NCBI GenBank assembly: GCA_938004075.1
Contig: CALKWP010000127.1
Span: forward strand, 1-50,588
Length of the DNA stretch: 50,588 nt
From: an uncultured Methanomassiliicoccales archaeon
Lineage (GTDB): Archaea; Thermoplasmatota; Thermoplasmata; SG8-5
Direction of reading: 5' to 3'
Position 1 is the first letter of the stretch; each line of letters opens with the position of its first letter. A program made the position numbers and the translations under genes. Shown here in pieces: positions 37,987 to 46,915 of this stretch. Below the pieces are notes generated by a model that ran no database searches, was not told where the DNA came from, and saw only the letters and a program-made list of their open reading frames with translations.

Positions 37987-38781
37987 ATGGCGAAGCTAAT
38001 ATTCATAGGTTTGGGGCTTGGCAACGAGAAAGGCATTACTCTCAAAGGCCTGGAGGCCGCAAAGAACTGCGATCTCCTTTTCATGGAGAATTACACTTCC
38101 ATACTGGAGGAGGGGAGCATAGCGCGGCTGGAGAGGCAGCTTGGGAAGACGATACAGGTCCTTGGCAGGGCGGACGTGGAGACCGGCGGGACAGTATTGG
38201 AGATGGCCGGGATCAAAACGGTCGGCTTCCTTGTCCCCGGGGACGCAATGAGCGCGACGACGCACGTTGACATGCGCCTGAGGGCCATCGCCCTGGGCAT
38301 CGACACCGAGGTGATAGGCGGCGTCTCGGCCTTCACGGCCATCCCCGGCATGCTTGGCCTCCAGAACTACAAGTTCGGCCGAACCGTGACGATACCGCTT
38401 CCCGAACCGAATTACAAGCCCACCAGCTTCTATGAGAAGGCCCATGAGAACTTCAAGCTGGGGATGCACACCCTCTGCCTGCTGGACATACAGCAGGACA
38501 AGGGGAAGTTCATGACCGCCAACCAGGCACTGGACGTCCTGGAGGCCATTGAAGAGGACCTGGGCAAAGATTTCATGACCCCGGAACGGTTGGTCTGCGT
38601 CGTCGCCCGAGCCGGTTCGGAGGATTGCCTGGCAAGGGCCGGGCACCTGAAGGACATGCTGAAGGAGGACTTCGGCCCCCCGCTGCATTCGATAGTCATC
38701 CCCGGGGAACTGCACTTCTTGGAGGCAAAGGCGCTGGTGGAGCTGGCGGGGGCACCAAGGAACATACTGGAAGAGGATTGA
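37987..38781 (+). CDS. dphB: diphthine synthase
   Basis: 264 residues. SAM-dependent methylation of the modified histidine of elongation factor 2, the second step of diphthamide synthesis. It is of the tetrapyrrole methylase fold: GLGLGN (8-13), the SAM-site loop GDAMSATTH (85-93), GVSAFTAIPGMLGLQNYKFGRT, and C-terminal GELHFLEAKAL. Length is standard for archaeal Dph5/DphB. GGTGGTGAC precedes ATG 37987. Paired head-to-head with trm5, so two translation-fidelity genes share a 9-base gap and must use promoters lying in each other's coding sequence. Confidence 0.95.
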   Translation: MAKLIFIGLGLGNEKGITLKGLEAAKNCDLLFMENYTSILEEGSIARLERQLGKTIQVLGRADVETGGTVLEMAGIKTVGFLVPGDAMSATTHVDMRLRAIALGIDTEVIGGVSAFTAIPGMLGLQNYKFGRTVTIPLPEPNYKPTSFYEKAHENFKLGMHTLCLLDIQQDKGKFMTANQALDVLEAIEEDLGKDFMTPERLVCVVARAGSEDCLARAGHLKDMLKEDFGPPLHSIVIPGELHFLEAKALVELAGAPRNILEED

Positions 38782-38823
38782 TTCGTCACTCACATCATGA
38801 TCAATCGAATGCCTGGGCGGTTT

Positions 38824-38858
38824 GCGGGATAATGTAATTTGAGGTTGCATTATCCCGC
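38824..38858 (+). terminator. hairpin downstream of dphB
   Basis: GCGGGATAATG (38824-38834) and CATTATCCCGC (38848-38858) form a perfect 11-bp stem with a 13-base loop, 43 bases after the dphB stop. No T-run follows. It could end or stabilise the transcript, or mark the edge of the repeat-rich island. Confidence 0.4.
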
Positions 38859-38909
38859 CTCCGGCGAGGCATCATACGTCGCTCCCGTCAAATCTAACAA
38901 AAGATTGTT

Positions 38910-39030
38910 CTCGCTCCAGGTCTGCGCTTCGCTAACATACGGCTGTGTGCCCTACGACGATATAACGTTCTCATGTGCTTTGTGAATAAACGTGTTTGGC
39001 GGTTACGCCCGCCCTTGCGCCCCTCCGCTT
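38910..39030 (+). repeat. dispersed repeat half-element (unit A), left copy
   Basis: About 120 bases from CTCGCTCCAGGTCTGCGCTT to the GTGTTTGGCGGT end (38992-39003) and CCCCTCCGCT are nearly identical to 46151-46271. The matching left arm (unit B) is not found next to it, so this looks like a solo half. The rest of 38782-39229 holds the hairpin at 38824 and no supported gene except a short reading frame at 39049-39240. Confidence 0.8.
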
Positions 39031-39048
39031 CCAACGAATTTGCTTCGC

Positions 39049-39240
39049 TCATTCGCCTGAATTTTCTCGCCATGCTCGAAAATGACCCCCTTTCTGCGGA
39101 AAGCCCGCATGCTCGGGGCGCCTTGAATACTTTGGGCCGATGCAATCATACTTATTTAAATTGTCCATTGGAAGGGGTGCTGTCCATCGCGAAGTCGGCA
39201 TCATAAGGTATACGCCTCCGTCTGTGAAGTCAGGGGTCAT
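39049..39240 (-). CDS. short reading frame overlapping the immunity-gene stop, doubtful
   Basis: 63 codons starting MTPDFTDGGVYL in ATGACCCCTGA, which also contains the stop of the upstream gene. The same start (MTPEFTDGCGYL) recurs after the second membrane-protein gene (46454). Only the first dozen residues match; the remainder runs into the dispersed repeat and looks non-coding. Possibly a decayed small gene or a conserved cassette boundary. Confidence 0.25.
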   Translation of the reverse strand: MTPDFTDGGVYLMMPTSRWTAPLPMDNLNKYDCIGPKYSRRPEHAGFPQKGGHFRAWRENSGE

Positions 39241-40135
39241 TTTTTCCTTCCGCATTTCCTTGAGTAATTAAGTTCCTCTCTTTTCGCCTTTTTATATACA
39301 AATTGAAAAAGGCGAACGTTTCGATAGATACCCCGATAATTATAAGACAAAAGGACAAAATATAATTACCCTCGTTGAAATACCACAACATTACCCCCAT
39401 TGTCCAAATAATTCCACCGATTATTAAATATAATATAAACAGATGGGAAACCTCTAATTTTTTTCTTTCTTGTTCAGTTGTCACCTTTATATCTTGTTTG
39501 CTTGATTTCTTACCAGGAATGTCTTTATCCTTCAGTTCTTTTAATTCTTTTATACGATATCCCCTCTGCTGTGCGAATGAAAGGAACCAATGAGTACTAG
39601 TAAATAAAATATTTCGTAATAATATGATGAGTGGAATGAATATTGCAACTAAGAACACTATAGGGGTCCAACCTCCGACAATAGGCAGTAGCCAGTATCC
39701 AATTATCACCGAGCAGAACAAACAACCATAGAAGAATATCCAAGCAATAATTGCAGACAATAACTGACCTGGAACTCTGTTGTGCTTCCCGTGTATTGTG
39801 ACGAACCTAATTATTTCGTTAAAATACTCAAGATTTGCCTCTTCATTCCCTGCGAAGAGGGATTTGTTAATGAGTTCTTTAAGGACATTAATGTCTTGAC
39901 AGGCTTCAAGTCCCGGTTCCATTGCAAGTAGTATAAAGCTATATGCGATTAGGTAACTTAACATAATCTCAAATGGATAATCCAAACCGAATAACAGAAA
40001 ATAGATTGCTGGTAGGATAAAGCCAAGAAAGAAAAGGATATAAAATGCCTTGCTTATGCGGTCTCCCTTAGTCCAGATTATTTGCGATATCTCTCTGAAA
40101 TGAGATTCATCTTCTAAAGGGTATTCCTTGTTCAT
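39230..40135 (-). CDS. multi-spanning membrane protein, candidate immunity protein for the Rhs tip
   Basis: 301 residues, about six transmembrane helices (around 30-55, 60-80, 130-160, 165-190, 235-255 and 262-285) with a Lys-rich cytoplasmic loop (KELKELKDKDIPGKKSSKQ). No family recognised. The ATG shares a base with the Rhs stop (TAATG), so translation is coupled. Position immediately after a polymorphic C-terminal tip is what immunity genes of Rhs systems occupy, and a membrane protein would fit a membrane-acting tip. AT-rich codons differ from the housekeeping genes to the left. Function is inferred from context only. Confidence 0.7.
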   Translation of the reverse strand: MNKEYPLEDESHFREISQIIWTKGDRISKAFYILFFLGFILPAIYFLLFGLDYPFEIMLSYLIAYSFILLAMEPGLEACQDINVLKELINKSLFAGNEEANLEYFNEIIRFVTIHGKHNRVPGQLLSAIIAWIFFYGCLFCSVIIGYWLLPIVGGWTPIVFLVAIFIPLIILLRNILFTSTHWFLSFAQQRGYRIKELKELKDKDIPGKKSSKQDIKVTTEQERKKLEVSHLFILYLIIGGIIWTMGVMLWYFNEGNYILSFCLIIIGVSIETFAFFNLYIKRRKERNLITQGNAEGKNDP

Positions 40136-43100
40136 TACAAACAACCTGCTTGTCTAAGACGCCAAGCTCCATATAATCCAGAGATTAATATCCCTATCAA
40201 GGGCAATATAGTTCCCCAAGAGATAAATTTAAGTCCCATAAAAGCGCTTTTTGCTATTACCTGCCACCAAGGAAGTGATTGTATCCATTTGATACTAATC
40301 CAAACGAATATACTCAATGCAATGCCTGCAAATGCCCATATATCACTGAAAATGGCTGCGGTAATTGTACTCCATTTCCACACGGTCATTAAATTGTAAG
40401 ACAAGCTTTCTATGAAAGAAAGTTTTGCAGCAATACCAATTGCGGAAAAGAACATATTTATAAAAAACATAGACCATTTTAAAGCACATAGGCCTGCAAA
40501 ACTAAGCAATCCAGTCGGGTCCACTCGATTAACTGGATTCCATCCAACATATGCATACATATTGGGGCCATCCACCATTCCTGCCGGGTCCTGCTGCATG
40601 AACCTCCCGATGTCGGGCGAATATGCCCTGGCGCGGTAGTGGTACAGCCCGCTTTCAGCGTCATATTGCCGACCGGTGAACTGGTGCGGGTTGTAAACGA
40701 GTTCGTTGCGAACCAACGCCTCCCCGAAGGGCGTGTAGCGGTACGTGTTGACCACATTCTCGCCCGAGTCAATAAGTTCTGAAACGCTGCCCAGCCCATC
40801 ATACAGATAATAATACTTCACCCCGTCGATTGAGATGCTGATCGGATGGTCCACGAATATGAGCTTACCCCCGCCGCAACCGCTGCCGCACTTCTGGCCG
40901 CAAGCGCTGGCAGAAGGATGTGTGAATCTCACGAGCTTGTTGTCCCACAGCTCGTAGACCACACTCTCGCCGTCGTAGAGATAGGTGAGGTTGACCACTC
41001 CGGCCTTGCTGACCCTGCGCCCGTCCAGGGCGTAGCCGTATGTTGTGGCGCGGGTATCAACGAGGCTCGGGCTGGTTGAGGGGGCGCTGTTCAGCGTGAC
41101 CGGTCCTTCTCCAACCGAATTTTGCTCGTCACCGCCGCCTCCGCCCCCGACAGTGCCCACCGAGACCAGCATGTTCTGTTTTTGGCCGTTGAGGAAGGTG
41201 GATTGGTAGCCGTAGTATGTATCTCCTTCGACCATATTTCCGTTGTTGTCGTAGATGTAGGTTGTGGTGCCGGATTGCAGCAATTTGTTTTCATCGTCAT
41301 ATACTGACGTTGTAGTTTGACTGCCGCCACTTGAAATCTGGATGGTCGCAATCATGTTGTTGCGGAGGTCATACTGGTACTGTGTTTTGCTGCCGTCCGG
41401 ATAACTCACTCCGATCAGCCGGTTTTCAGCGTCGTATGCATAATTTGTGGTTGCGCCATTTGCCTCTTTTACACTTATACGGTTCGCGTTGTAATTGTAC
41501 CCGTATGTGAAACTCGAAATGATTTGCCCATTTGACTTGACATTCTCTATCTTTGTGAGTACATTCGATTTGGCATATGACTGATATATCTTTGTCCCGG
41601 TCGGATAAGTGGTCTGGACAAGTTGGCCAATGGCATCGTACACATAAGTTGTAATGCCACCGCCAGGAGCGATTACTGATTTTAAACGATTGAGGGCATC
41701 ATAGGTGTAGGTGGTGATCAATCCGAATTGGTCGGTCATTGATATTATGTTTCCATTTTCATCGTACTGGTATGTGATTATATACTGCTGAGAAAGGACA
41801 CCTTCGTCAACAAAAACCCAGGTTTCCCTAGTAACCCGGCCCAATAAGTCAAATTCTTTATTCTGGACAGAAAGTCTTGGGGGTGTGGGCATTTGGGGTC
41901 TTGGTGGGTATATGTATATTTCGTAGTTTGGCGGATAATTGTAACCCTGCCTCTCATTCTGTGTAATCTGGTATGTTATATAGACTGTAATATCGCCGGG
42001 CATTCCCATCTTGGTCACTCTGTTCAATGCATCATATGTGTATGATGTGTTCTGGTCGTTCGCATCTATATATTCAATAAGATTGCCGACCTCGTCATAG
42101 GCCCATGAGTATGTGGAACCCAATGGCGATGTTTCGCTGATTTTTCTGCCCAGCAGGTCATATCCATATTGCCATGTTGAATCTAAGTCTCCGTCATATT
42201 GACTGACGCTCACAAGGTTGCCAATGGAATCATATGAATATCTCGTGTCAGAACCAGCCGCTCCTAATTCCCTAACGCGATTTCCTAGACTATTATACTC
42301 ATAGATTGTCTCATAGTTCATCCGGTCAATGCGTTTTGTCATTCTACCTTCTGCATCATATTGATACCTGATGGCCAGGTTATAGGGGCAATATTCTTCG
42401 ATTATCCTGCCAAGTGCATCATATGTATTTGCCCAGAAGTTGCCAAGTTTATCTTGTTTCTTTATCATGTTGCCGCTGGCATCGTATGTGTAAATATCGA
42501 AAAAGCCCAGCGCATCCGTGATTTTGACAACTCTGTCCATCGCATCATATTCATAATTGGTAATTGCACCGCGCTTGTCTGTTTCTTTAATCAGATGTCC
42601 TTTCACATATTCAAAGGATTTTGTTTTAAGAAGGGCATCTCTCTCAGTTAATTTATTACCGAATACATCATAAGTGTACGTTGTGACCGCCGCATTTCTA
42701 TCAGTAAAACTAAGAAGATTTCCCATAGCATCATATGTATATGATTCAATATTATTCAACGAATCTATCGTTTGAGTCATTCTGCCAAGCGCGTCGTATG
42801 TGTATTGAGTTACGAATCCTCTTGCATCGGTCATTGAAACCTTCTGATTAATGGTGTTATATGAGAAGAATGTGTGGTAGCCCAGAGCGTCAGTTTGTTC
42901 GACGATGTTTCCATGAGCATCATATGTGTATGTAGAAATTCCACCATTCGCACTCGTTTGAGACGTCATGAGGCCATTTGAACTGAACACATATGATGAA
43001 GTATACCCTTCTGAATTGGTTAGACTCAATGGGTTGTTGTTCGCGTCATAGACATAATTGGTTTCTTCACCATTTTTATCAACGGTTTTGATTGGAATAG

Positions 43101-45792
43101 AAAGATAGAGGTTAGGTGTGGCAAAGGTGCTATACACCGTACCTGTTTTTTTGGTTAAGGGATCTTCCCTCTCTATCAGATTCCCAACGGCATCATATTT
43201 GCTTTTCCAGCTAAATCCGCGAGCGTCAGTTTCAAGTTCGGGTTTTAAATCTTTATTAAATGTGATGCTGGTTGAGGTTGTATCGGGGTTAATTATCTTT
43301 ACTGCTGCACCATTTGAATCAAATATTCTTTTTGTCGATTGAGTGTTTGCATTTAATGTCGTGGTTGTGTGACCGGGGTAAACATAAGTGGCTTCATATT
43401 CTACGTAGTACTGGGTTTTCTGTCCTGAATCAAAATAATATTCACCGACGGTGCATTTGGAAATCTTAGAGCACCAATCTGAAGTAGAAGTATATTGATA
43501 TTCTTTGTACAGGCCCAATGGGTTTATAGTCATCACCATTTTGTGTATGGTTGCTGGAGTTAGGATATTATATGAATATCTATATTCGTTGTTCATCGCA
43601 TCTTTTCGGGTTCTTAAATTTCCATTAATATCATAGGTATACGTGTTGGTCCTTCCGGCCGGATCCACTACTGATGTAATTAGATTGCCAGTATAAATCA
43701 AATTAAGATATAACCCAGAATCATCCTCTACTTTAATCAGCCTATAATTACCATCATATGACATGTGAAGTGAGTTGCCGTTTTTGTCTACTATTTCATT
43801 CAGTAAACCTTGTGAACTAAATACCTTTACGCTACCATCTGTAAATCTCAAATTGTAAAAAGTGCCAGCACTAATTATATCTATATTAACACCGGGTGGA
43901 GATGAATATGCACCATTTCCCAAGCTTTCAAATTCGTAAAAGCTTCCATCTCCTGCAATGAAATCCACAAATCCAGTTCTAAATTGTAATTTTTCACCGT
44001 AGTTGAATTGCCAACCATACCCGAATGGTCCATTAATTTCCGAGTTTAAACTATTATAAATTCGTTCCAGTTTTATTGTATGCCCTAATGCTTTGAGCTC
44101 GATATCCAGACTTGTCACCGCGAGATTGCCATTAACCTGATTGATGCCGTCCTGATACTCGTTCCAAGCTACTTTACCTTTGGAACCCACGATGTTTTTT
44201 ATTCTGGGGTCGTAGTTGCTAGACCTTTCGCCGGGAATTTCATCGTCCGATGTTCCTAAGATGCCGTCCTGACCAGCTCTTTCAAATATCATATCTTTGT
44301 CTTTGTCTTGCCAGCCATCATAGAGGCCGTCTTGGCTTGTGTCAGATAGGTAATTTGCTGTCGTGACATCATCAACAATTATTTTTGCATAATTAATATT
44401 AATCTGACCGCCGTTTGATGAAGTGAATTTAAATGGTATGGATATTGTTGTGGCAGCACTGTTTGTATAATACTTGAAGATGTATTCGTTCATTGCTCCT
44501 CGGATTGAACCCAGCCTTAATGTCGCAGTAAAGGGCATTATTGCCCTCCAATCGATGGTGCCATCATTGCCAACATCTAATTGTAAATCATTGATTGGAA
44601 GAGTTGTGCCTGATGCAGGGGTCAGTTCAATCACGGCATTTTGAATAAGGTAATTATTAAACGATGAAACAGTAAACGATAATGTTGTAATGGTGGATGG
44701 GTTGGTTGATATGCCTGTAATCGGATTGAAAGCTGTTTTTGTTAATTCAGTAACGGCATTTGTAACGGGCTGTGTGTCTTCGCTTAGATCTGTGAGCCCG
44801 TCACCGTCGCTATCCGACTGGCTTGCGTCTGCCTGGGTGTAAACACTGAAATGTTCAACATATGCCCACACATAGCCATCATCTTGGTTTATGCCAGTAT
44901 ATTCTCCATTTTCCCAATCCGTTACAACTACCCAATTATCGCCGACCTGTCTGTACATTCTCAAACATTCGCTGGTCAGCGTTGCCGGAACATTTTCAGT
45001 GATTGGCATCTTAATTATTGCTTTAAATTCGGTTGACGTATCAACGTTTATGTCAATATATTCTCCAGTTGAAACACTAAAATTACCGCTGGTTGATTCT
45101 ACGGTCGGGACAATGTTATCTTCTCCGGAATAATCGACAGCAACTGTTACTCCGAGGTCATTGTCTGTGGCGATGACATCCGGGGTCATGTCAATCGCGA
45201 AATTGTCCGTGTTGTAAATCATCGGTTCGGCATCGCTGATGTCTGGAATCAAATCACAATCAATGTCAGCGGTTAATGCTAATGAACCGGAGCGGACCCA
45301 TGAAAAAGAAACAATTCCTTCGCCCGCAACCATGTCCAGATTGGGCGCAACTGGCCACGGTGCAGCCCCACCGTATCTTGGAGATGTGAATGAAATACCA
45401 TGATCTGAACTGCCTGCATACCAGTATTTGTTATCGTGCCAGGCTTCCTCGATCCACGACACATAGATTATTCCGGTGGTCTCATCAATAGAGACCTGGG
45501 GCCAATGAGAATTTAATTCGGAATAACTAATCTGAACGGGGGAATTCCATGCGTGCCCAGGAATTTGGGAACCAATATCATTTTTATAAAATACTTCAGC
45601 TTGCGTGGATATATCATTTTTAATTAATTGGCTATAGACCATGTGAGTATTTCCATTCTCATCAATGAGCGTATCCTGCTGTATAATCATCCCCTCTGAG
45701 CCACGGGCTGCTGCCGCAGGCTGGAATACCATAGCCATCATCGTCAAAACACACAATACCGATATTGTCACGGTTAATAACTTATTTTTCAT
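40135..45792 (-). CDS. Rhs/YD-repeat protein with hydrophobic C-terminal tip (candidate polymorphic toxin)
   Basis: 1885 residues. Signal peptide (1-29); a BNR-like/secreted N-terminal part (WPQVSIDETTGIIYVSW); acidic calcium-type repeats (DSDGDGLTDLSED, TADIDCDLIPD); an Rhs N-terminal region (VNGNLAVTSLDIELKALG); then about 25 YD repeats (YTYDALGRM types) filling 600-1500, which should form a hollow shell. After a GGGGGGDEQ linker comes the classic Rhs core end: YLYDGLGSV, YRYTPFGEALV, HQFTGRQYDAESGLYHYRARAYSP, FMQQDP and DPTGL. The ~125 residues beyond DPTGL (40137-40513) are unrelated, AT-rich and contain three to four hydrophobic helices. A Cys-rich insert (CGQKCGSGCGGG) is in the core. 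By analogy the tip would be a toxin cleaved at DPxG, possibly membrane-active. Confidence 0.92.
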   Translation of the reverse strand: MKNKLLTVTISVLCVLTMMAMVFQPAAAARGSEGMIIQQDTLIDENGNTHMVYSQLIKNDISTQAEVFYKNDIGSQIPGHAWNSPVQISYSELNSHWPQVSIDETTGIIYVSWIEEAWHDNKYWYAGSSDHGISFTSPRYGGAAPWPVAPNLDMVAGEGIVSFSWVRSGSLALTADIDCDLIPDISDAEPMIYNTDNFAIDMTPDVIATDNDLGVTVAVDYSGEDNIVPTVESTSGNFSVSTGEYIDINVDTSTEFKAIIKMPITENVPATLTSECLRMYRQVGDNWVVVTDWENGEYTGINQDDGYVWAYVEHFSVYTQADASQSDSDGDGLTDLSEDTQPVTNAVTELTKTAFNPITGISTNPSTITTLSFTVSSFNNYLIQNAVIELTPASGTTLPINDLQLDVGNDGTIDWRAIMPFTATLRLGSIRGAMNEYIFKYYTNSAATTISIPFKFTSSNGGQININYAKIIVDDVTTANYLSDTSQDGLYDGWQDKDKDMIFERAGQDGILGTSDDEIPGERSSNYDPRIKNIVGSKGKVAWNEYQDGINQVNGNLAVTSLDIELKALGHTIKLERIYNSLNSEINGPFGYGWQFNYGEKLQFRTGFVDFIAGDGSFYEFESLGNGAYSSPPGVNIDIISAGTFYNLRFTDGSVKVFSSQGLLNEIVDKNGNSLHMSYDGNYRLIKVEDDSGLYLNLIYTGNLITSVVDPAGRTNTYTYDINGNLRTRKDAMNNEYRYSYNILTPATIHKMVMTINPLGLYKEYQYTSTSDWCSKISKCTVGEYYFDSGQKTQYYVEYEATYVYPGHTTTTLNANTQSTKRIFDSNGAAVKIINPDTTSTSITFNKDLKPELETDARGFSWKSKYDAVGNLIEREDPLTKKTGTVYSTFATPNLYLSIPIKTVDKNGEETNYVYDANNNPLSLTNSEGYTSSYVFSSNGLMTSQTSANGGISTYTYDAHGNIVEQTDALGYHTFFSYNTINQKVSMTDARGFVTQYTYDALGRMTQTIDSLNNIESYTYDAMGNLLSFTDRNAAVTTYTYDVFGNKLTERDALLKTKSFEYVKGHLIKETDKRGAITNYEYDAMDRVVKITDALGFFDIYTYDASGNMIKKQDKLGNFWANTYDALGRIIEEYCPYNLAIRYQYDAEGRMTKRIDRMNYETIYEYNSLGNRVRELGAAGSDTRYSYDSIGNLVSVSQYDGDLDSTWQYGYDLLGRKISETSPLGSTYSWAYDEVGNLIEYIDANDQNTSYTYDALNRVTKMGMPGDITVYITYQITQNERQGYNYPPNYEIYIYPPRPQMPTPPRLSVQNKEFDLLGRVTRETWVFVDEGVLSQQYIITYQYDENGNIISMTDQFGLITTYTYDALNRLKSVIAPGGGITTYVYDAIGQLVQTTYPTGTKIYQSYAKSNVLTKIENVKSNGQIISSFTYGYNYNANRISVKEANGATTNYAYDAENRLIGVSYPDGSKTQYQYDLRNNMIATIQISSGGSQTTTSVYDDENKLLQSGTTTYIYDNNGNMVEGDTYYGYQSTFLNGQKQNMLVSVGTVGGGGGGDEQNSVGEGPVTLNSAPSTSPSLVDTRATTYGYALDGRRVSKAGVVNLTYLYDGESVVYELWDNKLVRFTHPSASACGQKCGSGCGGGKLIFVDHPISISIDGVKYYYLYDGLGSVSELIDSGENVVNTYRYTPFGEALVRNELVYNPHQFTGRQYDAESGLYHYRARAYSPDIGRFMQQDPAGMVDGPNMYAYVGWNPVNRVDPTGLLSFAGLCALKWSMFFINMFFSAIGIAAKLSFIESLSYNLMTVWKWSTITAAIFSDIWAFAGIALSIFVWISIKWIQSLPWWQVIAKSAFMGLKFISWGTILPLIGILISGLYGAWRLRQAGCL

Positions 45793-45833
45793 GTTAATTC
45801 CCCGCTATTAATTTCATTGCTTGAATATTCAAA

Positions 45834-45860
45834 CCTAGGTTATAAAGGTTTTGTGAGATT
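45834..45860 (-). promoter_or_regulatory. shared BRE/TATA motif upstream of rhs
   Basis: Minus strand reads TCTCACAAAACCTTTATAA then CCTAGGTTT. Initiation about 25 bases on leaves a ~27-base leader before ATG 45792, which has GGGG upstream. The same motif stands before two other genes of the island (48244-48268, 50417-50440). Confidence 0.6.
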
Positions 45861-45880
45861 ACTCATATTTTCTGTACTAA

Positions 45881-46271
45881 CGACCGCCAAACACTACGGA
45901 TTATTTGCACATTAAAAACGGGCACACAGCCTTAGCCAGTAGACGCTTGCCCCAAGTGAATGCACAAGCCCGGATATAAGGCTTGTGTTCACACTCCCCG
46001 TCCCTTCGTTGTACTCGTGATTGCTCACCGTAACGTTTGGAAGATGGTGGTTCGCAACCGTGCGGTTTCCTGGATTAGCGTCATTGAGAGGACAGAAACC
46101 TCCGGCGAGGCATCACGAGGGCCTATCGTCGCATACATCAAAAAATAGCTCTCGCTCCAGGTCTGCGCTTCGCTAACATACGGCTGTGTGCCCTACGACG
46201 GTAAAACGGTATCATGTGCATATGCTCCGAAACGTGTTTGGCGGTTACGCCCGCCCTTGCGCCCCTCCGCT
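45881..46271. repeat. inverted-repeat element (units B + A), MITE-like
   Basis: ACCGCCAAACAC at 45883-45894 and its exact reverse complement GTGTTTGGCGGT at 46234-46245 bound about 360 bases. The inward arms continue as imperfect inverted repeats: both have TGCACAT, then GGGCACACAGCC and TTAGC at comparable distances. Unit B (45881-45962) recurs at 48313-48395 and unit A at 38910-39030. There is no transposase. No gene is supported in 45793-46343. Confidence 0.75.
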
Positions 46272-46343
46272 GGCCCCTGGCTACGCCAACCCGCCTGCTC
46301 AAGGCGCTTGGATTATTTGAAAATAATCGAAATTAATGCATTG

Positions 46344-46454
46344 CTAATAATCCATTCCGATGATGCCGTTCGTTATCAGGCGCACGTACACTGATGAATT
46401 GCTCTCATCCACAACGATAAGATATCCGCATCCGTCCGTGAATTCAGGGGTCAT
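46344..46454 (-). CDS. 36-residue small reading frame after the orphan immunity gene
   Basis: Starts in ATGACCCCTGA, overlapping the stop of the membrane-protein gene, and reads MTPEFTDGCGYL followed by a beta-like stretch (IVVDES, VYVRLITNGI). A homologous beginning occurs at 39240 after the other candidate immunity gene. Could be a small protein, a fragment of a longer ancestral gene or a cassette junction. Confidence 0.35.
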   Translation of the reverse strand: MTPEFTDGCGYLIVVDESNSSVYVRLITNGIIGMDY

Positions 46455-46899
46455 GGGGTTCTTCCTCGGTTATTGATAGAATTATGGAAGGGGGATATAA
46501 TGGTGGCGGAACTCTGGCCATCATATGATTTTGAACATAACAAGAGGATAATAGTGTGAAAACATAAATTAATGAAATCCATGTAAATAAGGCGACGACA
46601 GTACTAATCACTAGTATAATTAGAGAAAGATTGGAGGCTTTATTTCTGTATACTTCATTTGATGAATAATAATGCATATTTATTCCTATACCAAAACCTC
46701 CGATTACTGTGACACTAATTATTATCAAATATGGGTGTATAATGAACGGAAGCACAAAGGGAATAAAAAGAGAAATAAGAACAATAATTAATGAAAAAGC
46801 CAGTGACATAATATCAATCCAATTAACTTGATGTTCTTCGTTATAATCGAAGCTGACAGGTTTTAATGATTTGATATCGCTCCTATTTAAAAGCGGCAT
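46444..46899 (-). CDS. small membrane protein, candidate immunity protein for the orphan Rhs tip
   Basis: 151 residues from ATG 46899; GGAGGG lies nine bases upstream, between the Rhs stop (46916-46918) and the start. A longer frame with an earlier TTG start would overlap Rhs and is not favoured. About three transmembrane helices (30-52, 54-76, 92-118) and a Pro-rich C-terminal tail. No family recognised and no clear similarity to the 301-residue candidate immunity protein, though both genes end in Asp-Pro-stop and share the same 3' flank. The role is inferred from its place directly after a tip domain. Confidence 0.7.
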   Translation of the reverse strand: MPLLNRSDIKSLKPVSFDYNEEHQVNWIDIMSLAFSLIIVLISLFIPFVLPFIIHPYLIIISVTVIGGFGIGINMHYYSSNEVYRNKASNLSLIILVISTVVALFTWISLIYVFTLLSSCYVQNHMMARVPPPLYPPSIILSITEEEPHDP

Positions 46900-46915
46900 A
46901 ATCTTGACCCTCCAT

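Noticed and set aside
42361..42651. Plus-strand frames across the rhs gene
   Set aside because: They are antisense shadows of the YD repeats, without ribosome-binding sites or family features.
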